Shown in pieces: positions 55,959 through 64,000 of a DNA stretch of 64,000 bases. A program made the position numbers and the translations under genes. The stretch is taken from positions 3,348,001 to 3,412,000 of the forward strand of contig NZ_CP054690.1 in the NCBI RefSeq assembly GCF_013348805.1, written 5' to 3'. The notes under the pieces were generated by a model, which was not told where the DNA came from, ran no database searches, and worked only from the letters and a program-made list of their open reading frames with translations. The DNA is from Rhodococcus sp. W8901. GTDB lineage: Bacteria > Actinomycetota > Actinomycetes > Mycobacteriales > Mycobacteriaceae. The number at the start of each line of letters is the position of its first letter. Positions within the stretch are counted from its first letter, which is position 1.

Positions 55959-57473
55959 TCAACGCCGGCGCAGCATCCGCGCCACCAGGATCGCGGTCGC
56001 GATCAGGATGACCGCGGTTGCTCCGGCAGCGATGTGCATGCCGTCGACGAAGGCCGCTTGGGCCGAGTCGACTAACGCGGCCGCCTGCTCCACCGGCATC
56101 GACTTCGACACCTCCACCGCGCCCCCGAGCGTGCCCTGCGCGATGTGCGCCTGATCCGCGTCCAGCGCCGAGACGTCCAGGCCGCGACGGAAGATCGCGA
56201 GCACCACACTGCCGAGCACGGCGACACCCAGCGCCACTCCCAGTTCGTACGCGGTCTCGGAGACCGCCGACGCGGCACCCGCACGTTCCGGCTCGACCGC
56301 GCTGACCACCAGGTCGGAGGTGAGCGTCAACGCCACGCCGACTCCGGCGCCGGCCAGGATGAATCCGACGACGAACGCCTCCGGCCCACTGTCCGGCCCC
56401 AGCGCGATCATCACCGCCGCACCGAGGGCGGCGATCACGAGTCCGACGCTCAGTACCCGACTGGGCTCCCAGCGACGCACGAGCCATGCCGCCGCGAGCG
56501 ACGCGGCCGCGCTGACGAGCGTGCCGGGCAGCATCAGCAGACCCGCCTCCAGTGGGCTGTAGCCGAGCACCAGCTGCAGGTACTGCGATCCGAAGAACAG
56601 CACGCCGGCGAGCGCGAAGATCGACAGCAGGTTCGTCACGACCGCCGTCGAGAACGCCGGCCGCGCAAACAACGACAGATCGATCATCGGGTCGGCGATG
56701 GACCGCTGCCTGCGGATGAACACCCAACCGGCGAGGGCGCCGACGAGACCGACTCCGGTGAGAATCCACGACGGGCCGTGCACGACGGACTCCTTGACCG
56801 CGTAGACCATCGGGATCATTGCCACGATCGACAATCCGGCGCTGGCGAGGTCGAAGCGCCCCGGCTCCGGGTTCTTCGACTCCGGAATCACCAGCGGGCC
56901 GAGGGCGATGAGCGCGATCATCACCGGAATGTTGATGAGGAACACCGAACCCCACCAGTAGTGCTCGAGCAGCCAGCCGCCGACCAGCGGTCCGGCCGCG
57001 GCGCCGCCGCCGGCCATCGCGCCCCACACGCCGATCGCGGTGGTGCGCTGACGCGGGTTGACGAACATGGTCCGGATCAGGCCCAGTGTCGCAGGCATCA
57101 GCGTTGCACCCGAGACGCCCTGCAGGACACGGGCGGCGATCAGCATCTCGGGGCTGGCCGACCATGCGGCGATCAACGACGCCAGGCCGAACCCGGCCGC
57201 ACCGATGAGAAGCAGCTTCCGGCGCCCGATCCGGTCGCCGAGCGTGCCCATCGTGACCAGCAGGCCGGCGAGTACGAACGAATAGACGTCGATGATCCAC
57301 AGCAGCTGCGTGCTGCTCGGCGCCAAGTCCTCACTGATGAACGGCAGCGCCAGGTCCAGCACTGTCGCGTCGACAGAGATGAGAAGGACCGCGAAGGCGA
57401 GCACGACCAGCCCGAGCCAGTCCTTCCGGCCGGCCCGAACGTCGTGCGGATCCCGCACCGTACCCAGAGACAT
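55959..57473 (-). CDS. DHA2-type MFS drug/proton antiporter
   Basis: A 504-residue EmrB/QacA-type transporter with 14 predicted helices. Motif A is GTLGDRIGRRKLLLIG, motif C GVWGAMAGGGAAAGPLVGGW, and motif D1 LLISVDATVLDLALPFI. It exports cationic or amphipathic compounds using the proton gradient. ATG 57471-57473 follows GGGAGTAGAG. Divergent from a TetR gene; both share a 118-bp control region with repeated operators, so it is induced when the TetR ligand binds. Confidence 0.9.
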   Translation of the reverse strand: MSLGTVRDPHDVRAGRKDWLGLVVLAFAVLLISVDATVLDLALPFISEDLAPSSTQLLWIIDVYSFVLAGLLVTMGTLGDRIGRRKLLLIGAAGFGLASLIAAWSASPEMLIAARVLQGVSGATLMPATLGLIRTMFVNPRQRTTAIGVWGAMAGGGAAAGPLVGGWLLEHYWWGSVFLINIPVMIALIALGPLVIPESKNPEPGRFDLASAGLSIVAMIPMVYAVKESVVHGPSWILTGVGLVGALAGWVFIRRQRSIADPMIDLSLFARPAFSTAVVTNLLSIFALAGVLFFGSQYLQLVLGYSPLEAGLLMLPGTLVSAAASLAAAWLVRRWEPSRVLSVGLVIAALGAAVMIALGPDSGPEAFVVGFILAGAGVGVALTLTSDLVVSAVEPERAGAASAVSETAYELGVALGVAVLGSVVLAIFRRGLDVSALDADQAHIAQGTLGGAVEVSKSMPVEQAAALVDSAQAAFVDGMHIAAGATAVILIATAILVARMLRRR

Positions 57474-57507
57474 CTCTACTCCCACGAAACTTCTTCGATG
57501 AACGAAA

Positions 57508-57584
57508 ACCGACCAGAAGGTGAACCGTCCAGCCGGTACAGTGCCCAACCCAGGGTAGCAGTTCACCGTCCAGCCGGTACAGTG
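57508..57584. promoter_or_regulatory. Repeated TetR operators in the MFS-tetR control region
   Basis: ACCGTCCAGCCGGTACAGTG occurs exactly twice (57524-57543 and 57565-57584), 41 bp apart, about four helical turns. A third, imperfect site ACCGACCAGAAGGT lies at 57508-57521. Each holds the dyad ACCG-N6-(C/A)GGT, a common TetR-type operator. The last copy is 6 bp from the tetR start codon. Confidence 0.75.
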
Positions 57585-57590
57585 ATTTTC

Positions 57591-58145
57591 ATGGCCTCCG
57601 ACACACGCGATCGCATCCTCGACGCCCTCGAACGCCTGCTGCACGACGTCGGCGTCGCCCACGTGACGCTCGAGGCGGTCGCCACCGCGGCAGGCGTCTC
57701 CAAGGGCGGTCTGCTCTACCACTTCCCCAGCAAGGAAGCGCTGCTCGCGTCGATGGTCCGCCGTCTCGGCGACCGGTCCGACCAACAGCTCGCCGACGCC
57801 GTCGCCGGCGGGCGGACCGTGTCCGAGATCTACCTGCAGTACCCCGGCGCCGACTCGGCGGACGAGATGGCGCTGTACCGTTCGATGCTCGCCGCGATGC
57901 GCAGTGCCGACGGGCAGCACGACGAGGTGCAGCAGGCCGTCGCGGACGTCATGCGATCGTGGGACGACGGGCTGCTCGCCGAGATCGACGATCCGGTCCA
58001 GGCCGAGATCGTGCGCCTGGTCGGCGACGGCATCTACCTCGCCGCCCTGCTCGGCCTACCCGAGCCCGACCCGGAACTCCACCGCCGGGTGGTGAACCGA
58101 CTGCTCGGCCCCACCGCGGCGGCGGAGGACGACTCCGCTACGTGA
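57591..58145 (+). CDS. TetR-family regulator of the MFS pump
   Basis: A 184-residue TetR protein: ASDTRDRILDALERLLHDVG, then VTLEAVATAAGVSKGGLLYH (helix-turn-helix) and FPSKEALLASMVRRL. It starts at an ATG directly after the second operator copy and is therefore almost certainly autoregulated and represses the divergent pump. Its last codons overlap the 3' end of the convergent ilvA by 8 bp. Confidence 0.92.
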   Translation: MASDTRDRILDALERLLHDVGVAHVTLEAVATAAGVSKGGLLYHFPSKEALLASMVRRLGDRSDQQLADAVAGGRTVSEIYLQYPGADSADEMALYRSMLAAMRSADGQHDEVQQAVADVMRSWDDGLLAEIDDPVQAEIVRLVGDGIYLAALLGLPEPDPELHRRVVNRLLGPTAAAEDDSAT

Positions 58146-59490
58146 GGTAGCGGTACGCCGGGGACCCGGGCTCGAGCTGTTCCACCTGGAGGCGCGAGGC
58201 ACGCATCCGGTCGAGCAGGTCGGTCAACCCGTCCGCCGAACCGAGCTCGACGCCGACCAGCGCGGCACCCGTCTCCCGGTTGTTGCGCTTGACGTACTCG
58301 AACAGGGTGATGTCGTCGTCCGGCCCGAGCACCTCGTCGAGGAATCGACGCAGCGCACCCGGCTCCTGCGGGAAGTCCACCAGGAAGTAGTGCTTGAGAC
58401 CGAGGTGGACAAGCGAGCGCTCGAGGATCTCGCCGTACCGGGACACGTCGTTGTTGCCACCCGAGATCAGGCACACCACGGTGCTCCCCGGCTCGACATC
58501 GAGATGACCGAGCGCGGTCACCGACAACGCACCGGCAGGCTCGGCGATGATGCCCTCGTTCTGGTACAGCTCCAGCATCGCGGTGCAGATCGCGCCCTCG
58601 TCGACCTGGGTCATCGCGAACTTCTCCGAGCCGTGCCCCGTGCGGGTGCCCGCCACCAACGGCAGCGACGCGTGCGAGACGACGCTCGCGCCGAGCTCGG
58701 AGACCACCGCGTAGGGCAGGTCGCCGACCCGCTTGACCGCGGCACCGTCGACGAACGGGTCGACCTCGGGCAGCGTCACCGGGCCACCGGCGACGAGGGC
58801 CGCCGTCATCGACGCCGCCCCCACCGGCTCGACACCAACGATCGTGGTCTGCGGCGCGCGCTCGTGCAGGTACGTGGCGATGCCGGCGATGCAACCGCCG
58901 CCGCCGACCGGGACAATCACGCTGTCCGGCGCCTGACCCAGCTGCTCGAGGATCTCCGCCGCGATGGTGCCCTGGCCCGCCGCGGTGCGGGCGTCGTCGA
59001 ACGGCGGCACCATGGTGGCGCCCGTCCGCTCGACGTCGGCGGCCGCGGCGGCCGCGGCGGCGTCGTAGGTCTCCCCCGTCGGGATCAGTTCGACGAAGCC
59101 ACCGCCGTGGACCATGATCCGGTCGCGCTTCTGCTTGGGCGTGTTGGCCGGAACGTAGATGCGCCCGCGGATCTCCATCGCCCGGCACGCGAACGCCACA
59201 CCCTGCGCATGGTTGCCGGCGCTGGCCGTGACCACACCCGCGGCGCGCTCGGCGTCGTTCAACTGCATGATCAGGTTGTAGGCGCCGCGCAGCTTGTAGG
59301 AGCGGACCACCTGAAGATCTTCACGCTTGAGGTACACCCGAGCGCCGGTCAGCGCCGACAGTCGATCACTGAGCTGCAGGGGTGTCGCGTCGATAATGTG
59401 CGCAATTCGCTCGGCAGCAGCATCGATCTCGTCCGCGGTGAGAGCGGGCGAGGTGACCTTCAGTTCTGCGAGTTTCGGCGAATTTGACAC
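58138..59490 (-). CDS. ilvA: Threonine dehydratase (biosynthetic), IlvA
   Basis: A 450-residue PLP enzyme from the GTG at 59488-59490 (VSNSPKLAELKVTSPALTAD). Lys of RSYKLRGAYNL binds PLP; ASAGNHAQGVAF and VPVGGGGCIAG hold the substrate and phosphate. The C-terminal 90 residues (KHYFLVDFPQEPGALRRFLD) are an ACT-like regulatory domain, as in the isoleucine-sensitive form. It makes 2-oxobutanoate for isoleucine. It is transcribed with poxB upstream (62-bp gap) on the minus strand and is convergent with tetR. Confidence 0.93.
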   Translation of the reverse strand: MSNSPKLAELKVTSPALTADEIDAAAERIAHIIDATPLQLSDRLSALTGARVYLKREDLQVVRSYKLRGAYNLIMQLNDAERAAGVVTASAGNHAQGVAFACRAMEIRGRIYVPANTPKQKRDRIMVHGGGFVELIPTGETYDAAAAAAAADVERTGATMVPPFDDARTAAGQGTIAAEILEQLGQAPDSVIVPVGGGGCIAGIATYLHERAPQTTIVGVEPVGAASMTAALVAGGPVTLPEVDPFVDGAAVKRVGDLPYAVVSELGASVVSHASLPLVAGTRTGHGSEKFAMTQVDEGAICTAMLELYQNEGIIAEPAGALSVTALGHLDVEPGSTVVCLISGGNNDVSRYGEILERSLVHLGLKHYFLVDFPQEPGALRRFLDEVLGPDDDITLFEYVKRNNRETGAALVGVELGSADGLTDLLDRMRASRLQVEQLEPGSPAYRYLT

Positions 59491-59552
59491 CCAACCATGT
59501 TCCCACTGCGCACCCGGTCGCGCGCAACCGCCCCGGCATCGACGGACGGGCG

Positions 59553-61328
59553 TCAATCCTTCCGCGAGAACTGCGACGGCCGCGGCACATTCCGCAGATT
59601 GGACTTCGCCATCTGAACAGCTTCTCCCACACCGCCGTTCATCACCATCCGCGACATCGCCAGCGCGAAGCCACGCACCTGCTCGCCGGTGATGGTGGGG
59701 GGCAACGACAGCGCGTTCGGATCGGTGACGATGTCGACCAGCGCCGGACCGTCGTGGTCGAGCGCCGACCGCAATCCCGACTCCAGATCGGCCGGATTCT
59801 CGATCCTTCGGGAGTAGATCCCCAGCGCCGCAGCAACAGCCGCATAGTCGACGGACGGGACATCGACACCGAAATCGGGCAGGCCGTCGACCAACATCTC
59901 GAGCTTGACCATGCCGAGCGTCGAGTTGTCGAACACGACGATCTTGACCGGCAGCTTGTACATCGCGACGGTGACGAGATCGCCCAGCAGCATCGACAGC
60001 CCGCCGTCACCCGACATCGCCACCACCTGACGGTCCGGCCGCGCGAACTGCGCGCCGATCGCGTGCGGCAGCGCGTTCGCCATCGAACCGTGCAGGGCCG
60101 ACGACAGGAACCGGCGTCGGCCGTTGGGATTGAGGTAGCGGGCGGTCCACACATTGCACATGCCGGTGTCCGCGGTGAAGATCGCGTTGTCGGCGGCGAG
60201 GTCGTCGAGGATCGACGCCGCGAACTCGGGATGGATCGGGACCCGCTGCTTGGCCGCCTCGGTGTAGGCCCCGACGACCTTCGTCATGAGCTTCTCGTGC
60301 CGGTCGAGGGTCCGGTCGAGGAAGCCGCGATCGGACTTGCGGTCGACGAGCGGCGCGAGCGCCCGCAGCACCGACCGCGTGTCGCCGTGCACCGCGAGGT
60401 CGACGCCCGTGCGCCGGCCGAGTTTCTCCGCCGCGATGTCGATCTGCGCGGTGCGCACGTCGTCGGGCAGGAACTGGTCGTACGGGAAGTCGGTCCCGAC
60501 CAGCAGCAGCAGATCCGCGCCGTGGATGCCGTCGTGCGCCGCGCCGTAGCCGAGCAGACCGGTCATGCCGACGTCGAACGGGTTGTCGTACTGGATCCAC
60601 TCCTTGCCCCGCAGGGAATGTCCGACCGGGGCACCGATCGCGTCCGCGAGGGCGAGCAGTTCGTCGCGGGCGCCGCGGACACCGGCACCGGCGAAGATCG
60701 CCACCGCCGACGCGGTGTTGATCGCGTCGGCGAGCGCCCGGACGTCGTCCTCCGCCGGCACCACCGACGGGGTGCCGGTCCGCACGAGCGGGGGCGCCGA
60801 GCCCTCCGCCGGCTGATCGGCGACATCGCCCGGCAGCGTGATCACGGCGACCCCGGACTGCGCGATCGCGTGCTGCATCGCGCTCTGCACGATCCGCGGC
60901 GCCTGCACGGGGACGCTGATCATCTCGTTGTACCGGGAGCACTCGACGAACAGCCGGTCGGGATGCGTTTCCTGGAAGTATCCGGTCCCGATCTGCGCGC
61001 TCGGAATGTGGGACGCGATCGCAAGCACCGGCGCGCCCGAGCGGTTCGCGTCGTACAGGCCGTTGATCAGATGCAGGTTCCCGGGGCCGCACGAGCCCGC
61101 GCACACCGCGAGCCTGCCGGTGATCTGTGCCTCGGCCGCGGCCGCGAAGGCCGCGACTTCCTCGTGCCGGACGTGGACCCAGTCGATGCCACCGGATGCC
61201 GATCCGCCCGTGCGCCGCACCGCGTCCACGACCGGATTGAGACTGTCTCCGACGATGCCGTAGATACGCTGCACGCCCGCATCCACCAATTGGGAAACGA
61301 GTTGATCCGCAACAGTTTTCGCCGCCAT
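59553..61328 (-). CDS. poxB: Pyruvate dehydrogenase (quinone), PoxB-like
   Basis: A 591-residue ThDP- and FAD-dependent enzyme. The catalytic Glu is in VHVRHEEVAAFAAAAEA; the FAD region has GKEWIQYDNPFDVGMTGLLG; the ThDP-Mg motif is AMSGDGGLSMLLGDLVT through FDNSTLG. It oxidises pyruvate to acetate and CO2 with electrons to menaquinone at the membrane. The C-terminus lacks a long amphipathic extension. Acetolactate synthase is the nearest alternative but lacks the GMTGLLG segment. Confidence 0.9.
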   Translation of the reverse strand: MAAKTVADQLVSQLVDAGVQRIYGIVGDSLNPVVDAVRRTGGSASGGIDWVHVRHEEVAAFAAAAEAQITGRLAVCAGSCGPGNLHLINGLYDANRSGAPVLAIASHIPSAQIGTGYFQETHPDRLFVECSRYNEMISVPVQAPRIVQSAMQHAIAQSGVAVITLPGDVADQPAEGSAPPLVRTGTPSVVPAEDDVRALADAINTASAVAIFAGAGVRGARDELLALADAIGAPVGHSLRGKEWIQYDNPFDVGMTGLLGYGAAHDGIHGADLLLLVGTDFPYDQFLPDDVRTAQIDIAAEKLGRRTGVDLAVHGDTRSVLRALAPLVDRKSDRGFLDRTLDRHEKLMTKVVGAYTEAAKQRVPIHPEFAASILDDLAADNAIFTADTGMCNVWTARYLNPNGRRRFLSSALHGSMANALPHAIGAQFARPDRQVVAMSGDGGLSMLLGDLVTVAMYKLPVKIVVFDNSTLGMVKLEMLVDGLPDFGVDVPSVDYAAVAAALGIYSRRIENPADLESGLRSALDHDGPALVDIVTDPNALSLPPTITGEQVRGFALAMSRMVMNGGVGEAVQMAKSNLRNVPRPSQFSRKD

Positions 61329-61427
61329 ATCCGCCTCCGCCCGAACGGTCCGGAATCGAGAGCTTGCTTCTCGCAGGCTACCCGGGTCCGCCCCGTTCGG
61401 CGCAGAGACGACGACTGTCCCGGCGAG

Positions 61428-61865
61428 CTAGTCCTGCGGGGACAACACGAAGACCGGAATCTGACGCTCGGTCTTGGTCTGGTAGTCGGCATAGGGCGGC
61501 CACGCCTCGACCGCACGCTTCCACCACTCGGCCTTCTCGTCGCCGGTGACCTCGCGCGCGATCATGTCCTGCTTGACCGGACCGTCCTGCAACTCGACGT
61601 GCGGGTCGGCGACCACGTTGTGGTACCAGACCGGGTGCTGCGGGGCGCCGCCGAGCGACGCGACCACCGCGTACTGCCCGTCGTGCTCGACGCGCATGAG
61701 CGGCGTCTTGCGCAGCTTGCCGGACTTGGCGCCCTTGGTGGTCAGGACGACGACGGGCTTGCCCTCCATCGTCGTTCCCTCGGTGCCGCCGGAGCGCTCG
61801 TACAGATCGACCTGGTCCGCGGCCCACGAGCTGGGGCTGGGTTCGTATTCACCGGTGAGAGGCAT
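61428..61865 (-). CDS. Deazaflavin (F420)-dependent nitroreductase-family protein
   Basis: A 145-residue split-barrel protein of the Ddn family: [40 protein letters not shown] and [19 protein letters not shown], the F420 phosphate/lactate-binding signature. The start [11 protein letters not shown] (ATG 61863-61865) is of family length; a longer upstream frame overlaps the divergent gene and is rejected. Substrate unknown; quinone or F420-linked reductions are usual. Confidence 0.9.
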   Translation of the reverse strand: MPLTGEYEPSPSSWAADQVDLYERSGGTEGTTMEGKPVVVLTTKGAKSGKLRKTPLMRVEHDGQYAVVASLGGAPQHPVWYHNVVADPHVELQDGPVKQDMIAREVTGDEKAEWWKRAVEAWPPYADYQTKTERQIPVFVLSPQD

Positions 61866-62017
61866 GTATCCAGTGAACACCGCGCACATGATCTTGACCA
61901 CCCGAATGCCCGGACGCTGGGAGTTTCGTCCGCCTCCTCCAATTGTTCGCTGGACCGAACTTCGAAGTATGCGTACTCTGAACTCACCGGAGGAACGGAC
62001 CGAAACCAGGAGACGAG

Positions 62018-62260
62018 GTGATCGCGATGACGACCGCAGCGCCGTCACGCCACACACGTCACCGGTCGAGTCTCACCGTCGACATCGCCGGCACCGCCTG
62101 GCCGCTCTACAAGATCGAGGCTCTGGTCGCCGCGCTCGGCGTGTTCCTCCTCGTCCTGGCGATCGCACAGGTCCTGCAGACCGCGGTCCTCACCGCCGCC
62201 GCCGTGGCGGTCGTCGTCTGGTGGACCCGGCGCGCCATGCTCGCGCACCGGCGCGACTGA
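62018..62260 (+). CDS. Small membrane protein with one or two helices
   Basis: An 80-residue protein from GTG 62018, which sits 5 nt after AGGAG; an ATG nine bases on is possible. A basic N-terminal tail ([12 protein letters not shown]), then two adjacent hydrophobic segments ([20 protein letters not shown] and [14 protein letters not shown]) and a basic end. No family recognised. Confidence 0.65.
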   Translation: MIAMTTAAPSRHTRHRSSLTVDIAGTAWPLYKIEALVAALGVFLLVLAIAQVLQTAVLTAAAVAVVVWWTRRAMLAHRRD

Positions 62261-62327
62261 CCGGATCCCCGGTCAGGGCCCGAGCGGACCTGTAATTCTC
62301 TGCGAGCAACGGCCGGCTTGCGGAATG

Positions 62328-62999
62328 TCATGACTGTGCCGTCGTGGCAGTTGCAGCGCCGTCCTCGGTCGTCAGTCGCACCGGGACCCCGGCGGGGTCC
62401 AGCAGAACATCCACCGTGGTGTGACCGTCGGCGGAGACGGCCTCCACCGCGTAGCGGGTGCCGTCGCCGGGGGCGACGACCATGCCGACGTCGCCGGAAT
62501 GCGACCGTAAGTCGACCTCGGCGCGCGTGTCGGTGACCGTCAGGTCCCCGGAGCGGGTGTCGGCCCGGACGACACTGCCGTAGGGCACCTCGATCTCGTA
62601 GTGGGCGATGCATGTGGGGTGCCCGACCGCGAAGCGATCGGGACATCGCGTGGTGATCGTCAGGCCGCCCCACTCCTGTTCGATGGTCTCCTCCGGCTTG
62701 TCGCCGTCGGTGTACTCGAAGGTCCGGCGAACCTGGATGTCGTGGCGGTCGGCGCCGACGATGTGAGCGTTGAGAGCGGCGGTGGTGAAGCCGATCTGCT
62801 TCGCGCCCGAATCATCGAACTGCAGTACGACGGTGGCGATGTCGCCGGCGTAGGTGTCGCTGCGCGACTCCTGGCTCGTCGTTCCGCTGGTGCAGGCGGT
62901 GAGCGTGACGGCGGCAAGTGTCATCGCCGCGACACCGCTGCCGCGCCGACACCATCGGAGACCCCGGGTACGAGGTGTGACGGATTCAGCGACGGACAT
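62328..62999 (-). CDS. Secreted lipoprotein, beta-rich, unknown function
   Basis: A 223-residue lipoprotein: basic N-terminus, hydrophobic core and lipobox LTAC with Cys36. The mature part (residues 50-220) has beta-strand patterns (ADTRSGDLTVTDTRAEVDLR, SHSGDVGMVV) like DUF4097 adhesin-type repeats. The start codon overlaps the end of the upstream permease-like gene by 14 bp, so the two probably work together at the membrane. Confidence 0.7.
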   Translation of the reverse strand: MSVAESVTPRTRGLRWCRRGSGVAAMTLAAVTLTACTSGTTSQESRSDTYAGDIATVVLQFDDSGAKQIGFTTAALNAHIVGADRHDIQVRRTFEYTDGDKPEETIEQEWGGLTITTRCPDRFAVGHPTCIAHYEIEVPYGSVVRADTRSGDLTVTDTRAEVDLRSHSGDVGMVVAPGDGTRYAVEAVSADGHTTVDVLLDPAGVPVRLTTEDGAATATTAQS

Positions 63000-64000
63000 G
63001 ACGAACCTCCTGAACGAGCAACGCGGCGGCGATCAGCACGACGCCGACGGCGAGAGAGAAGACGGGCGAAGGACCGGCGAGCCGACCGTCGTCGCGGAGT
63101 GCACCCATGACGTCGACGGCGGCCACGCCGTTGAGGACCGCGTACCAGAGCACCAGGTAGACGGCCTGGAACACGCGAGGACTGCGGACGATCGAGCCGA
63201 TCAGGAGTGCGAGCGCGGGAATCAGGGCCGCGCCGGTGACCCACGCGGCAATGCCGCTCACATCCGCTGCCGCCAGCATCCGCAGCAGCGGTCCGGCACC
63301 GGCCAGGACCGCGATGAGCACGCCGGCACCCCACTGGGCGACGAGTCGCGTGCGGAACGACACGCCACACTCCACGAGAGGATCGACGCCCTGTTCGAGG
63401 GCGTGCGTGCCCAGACGCGACCAGATCAGCACCGGCAGCAGCCACGCGAAGAGCAGCGCGGTGTCGACGCCGTCGGCCGGGACCACCAGTGCCGCACCCG
63501 TCACGATCGCAAGCGCGAGCCACCACCACCGCGACACGCCTCCGAGGTGGATGCGCACCTCGCCGACGAGAAGCCCCCAGAACGGGTTTCCGCGGGCGAC
63601 CGGAGACAACGTTCGTGCGGTCCCGGCGAAGGCGGTCGACGCGCGCGCGACAGGCGATTCGACAGAAGTGGTCGCCGACGAGCTCCTGGCACCGATGCGC
63701 CGGGAAAGGCGGCCGCGGCGTGACGGGTCGAACCGACTGAACCACAGGGCCGGCAGTGCCGCGACGACCGTCGAGGCCACCGCCAGTCCCACCCCCGCGA
63801 CGACGAGAGACAACGCGATATCCATACCGGACCACGCGAACTGCCCGAGCGCACCGGGTTCCGCTGTGAGACCGATGGAGATCTCGTCGTTCGCTCCGGG
63901 GTACTGGGCGGCCAGGTCGGCTTGGAACCCTGCGGTCGTCTCGGCGTAGATCAGGGGAAGGCCGGCAAGGAACATCGCGGGATACGCGAAGAACCACACG
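62986..64000 (-). CDS. Multi-pass membrane protein (ABC-exporter permease-like), partial
   Basis: At least 337 residues; the N-terminal part lies beyond the window end. About eight hydrophobic segments are visible, with a long loop rich in Arg/Ser in the middle. The sequence (FAYPAMFLAGLPLIYAET; SPVARGNPFWGLLVGEVRIH; LAVGVVLIAAALLVQEV) resembles permease subunits of ABC-2-type exporters without a clear family signature. The overlapping lipoprotein gene follows it. Confidence 0.6.
   Translation of the reverse strand, partial: VWFFAYPAMFLAGLPLIYAETTAGFQADLAAQYPGANDEISIGLTAEPGALGQFAWSGMDIALSLVVAGVGLAVASTVVAALPALWFSRFDPSRRGRLSRRIGARSSSATTSVESPVARASTAFAGTARTLSPVARGNPFWGLLVGEVRIHLGGVSRWWWLALAIVTGAALVVPADGVDTALLFAWLLPVLIWSRLGTHALEQGVDPLVECGVSFRTRLVAQWGAGVLIAVLAGAGPLLRMLAAADVSGIAAWVTGAALIPALALLIGSIVRSPRVFQAVYLVLWYAVLNGVAAVDVMGALRDDGRLAGPSPVFSLAVGVVLIAAALLVQEVRHVRR

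Overview
The window is high-GC DNA with actinobacterial gene content: a WhiB-type regulator, a mycofactocin-type SDR, a TIGR00027-type methyltransferase, a GlgX-TreY-TreZ trehalose pathway, class E and class F sortases, a deazaflavin-dependent nitroreductase-like protein and many GTG starts. It best fits a mycolic-acid actinobacterium such as Rhodococcus or a close relative. This is inferred from gene content; no rRNA or other marker gene is present.

Layout. (1) 0-6.3 kb: the N-terminal part of an acyltransferase, then a D-amino-acid locus: a CycA-like permease, a divergent DadA-like dehydrogenase, a PucR-type regulator and a RidA-type imine deaminase, followed by a decayed D-threonine-aldolase-like gene. 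(2) 6.3-11.8 kb: a gene-poor stretch with relics of IS481, IS3, IS30 and IS701 elements, interrupted by a MatC-like carrier. (3) 11.9-17.6 kb: a minus-strand group of response regulator, histidine kinase, GT2-GtrA fusion and GT39-like glycosyltransferase, which looks like envelope glycosylation under two-component control. (4) 17.7-20.2 kb: a PadR regulator with a translationally coupled membrane protein, then a complete IS701-family element. (5) 20.3-27.8 kb: a TetR regulator divergent from an acyl-CoA catabolic cluster (decayed acyl-CoA dehydrogenase, ADP-forming acyl-CoA synthetase, thiolase-like/crotonase fusion, nitronate-monooxygenase-like flavoprotein), then whiB. (6) 27.8-30.4 kb: a second IS701-family element and a frameshifted amt gene. 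(7) 30.4-43.6 kb: a SWIM/SNF2 helicase pair, glgX and treY, a small hydrophobic peptide gene, a RhtA-like exporter with a divergent LysR gene, a methyltransferase, a mycofactocin-type SDR and treZ.

(8) 43.6-55.5 kb: a cell-surface locus with two adhesin-sortase modules. One has a 1581-residue LPVTG protein, a 47-residue peptide gene, a class E sortase and a small membrane protein. The other has a 1304-residue DUF11-type repeat protein with a non-canonical C-terminal signal and a class F sortase. In both modules a near-perfect GC-rich hairpin lies just after the adhesin gene. (9) 55.9-64 kb: a DHA2-type MFS pump with a divergent TetR gene and repeated operators, ilvA, poxB, a Ddn-like oxidoreductase, small membrane and lipoprotein genes, and a membrane protein cut by the window end.

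In M. tuberculosis ilvA lies close to treZ-treY-treX. Here treZ is separated from treY by about 4.3 kb of unrelated genes, and from ilvA by the adhesin-sortase and pump genes, which suggests that these blocks were inserted into an older arrangement. No tRNA, rRNA or CRISPR array was seen.
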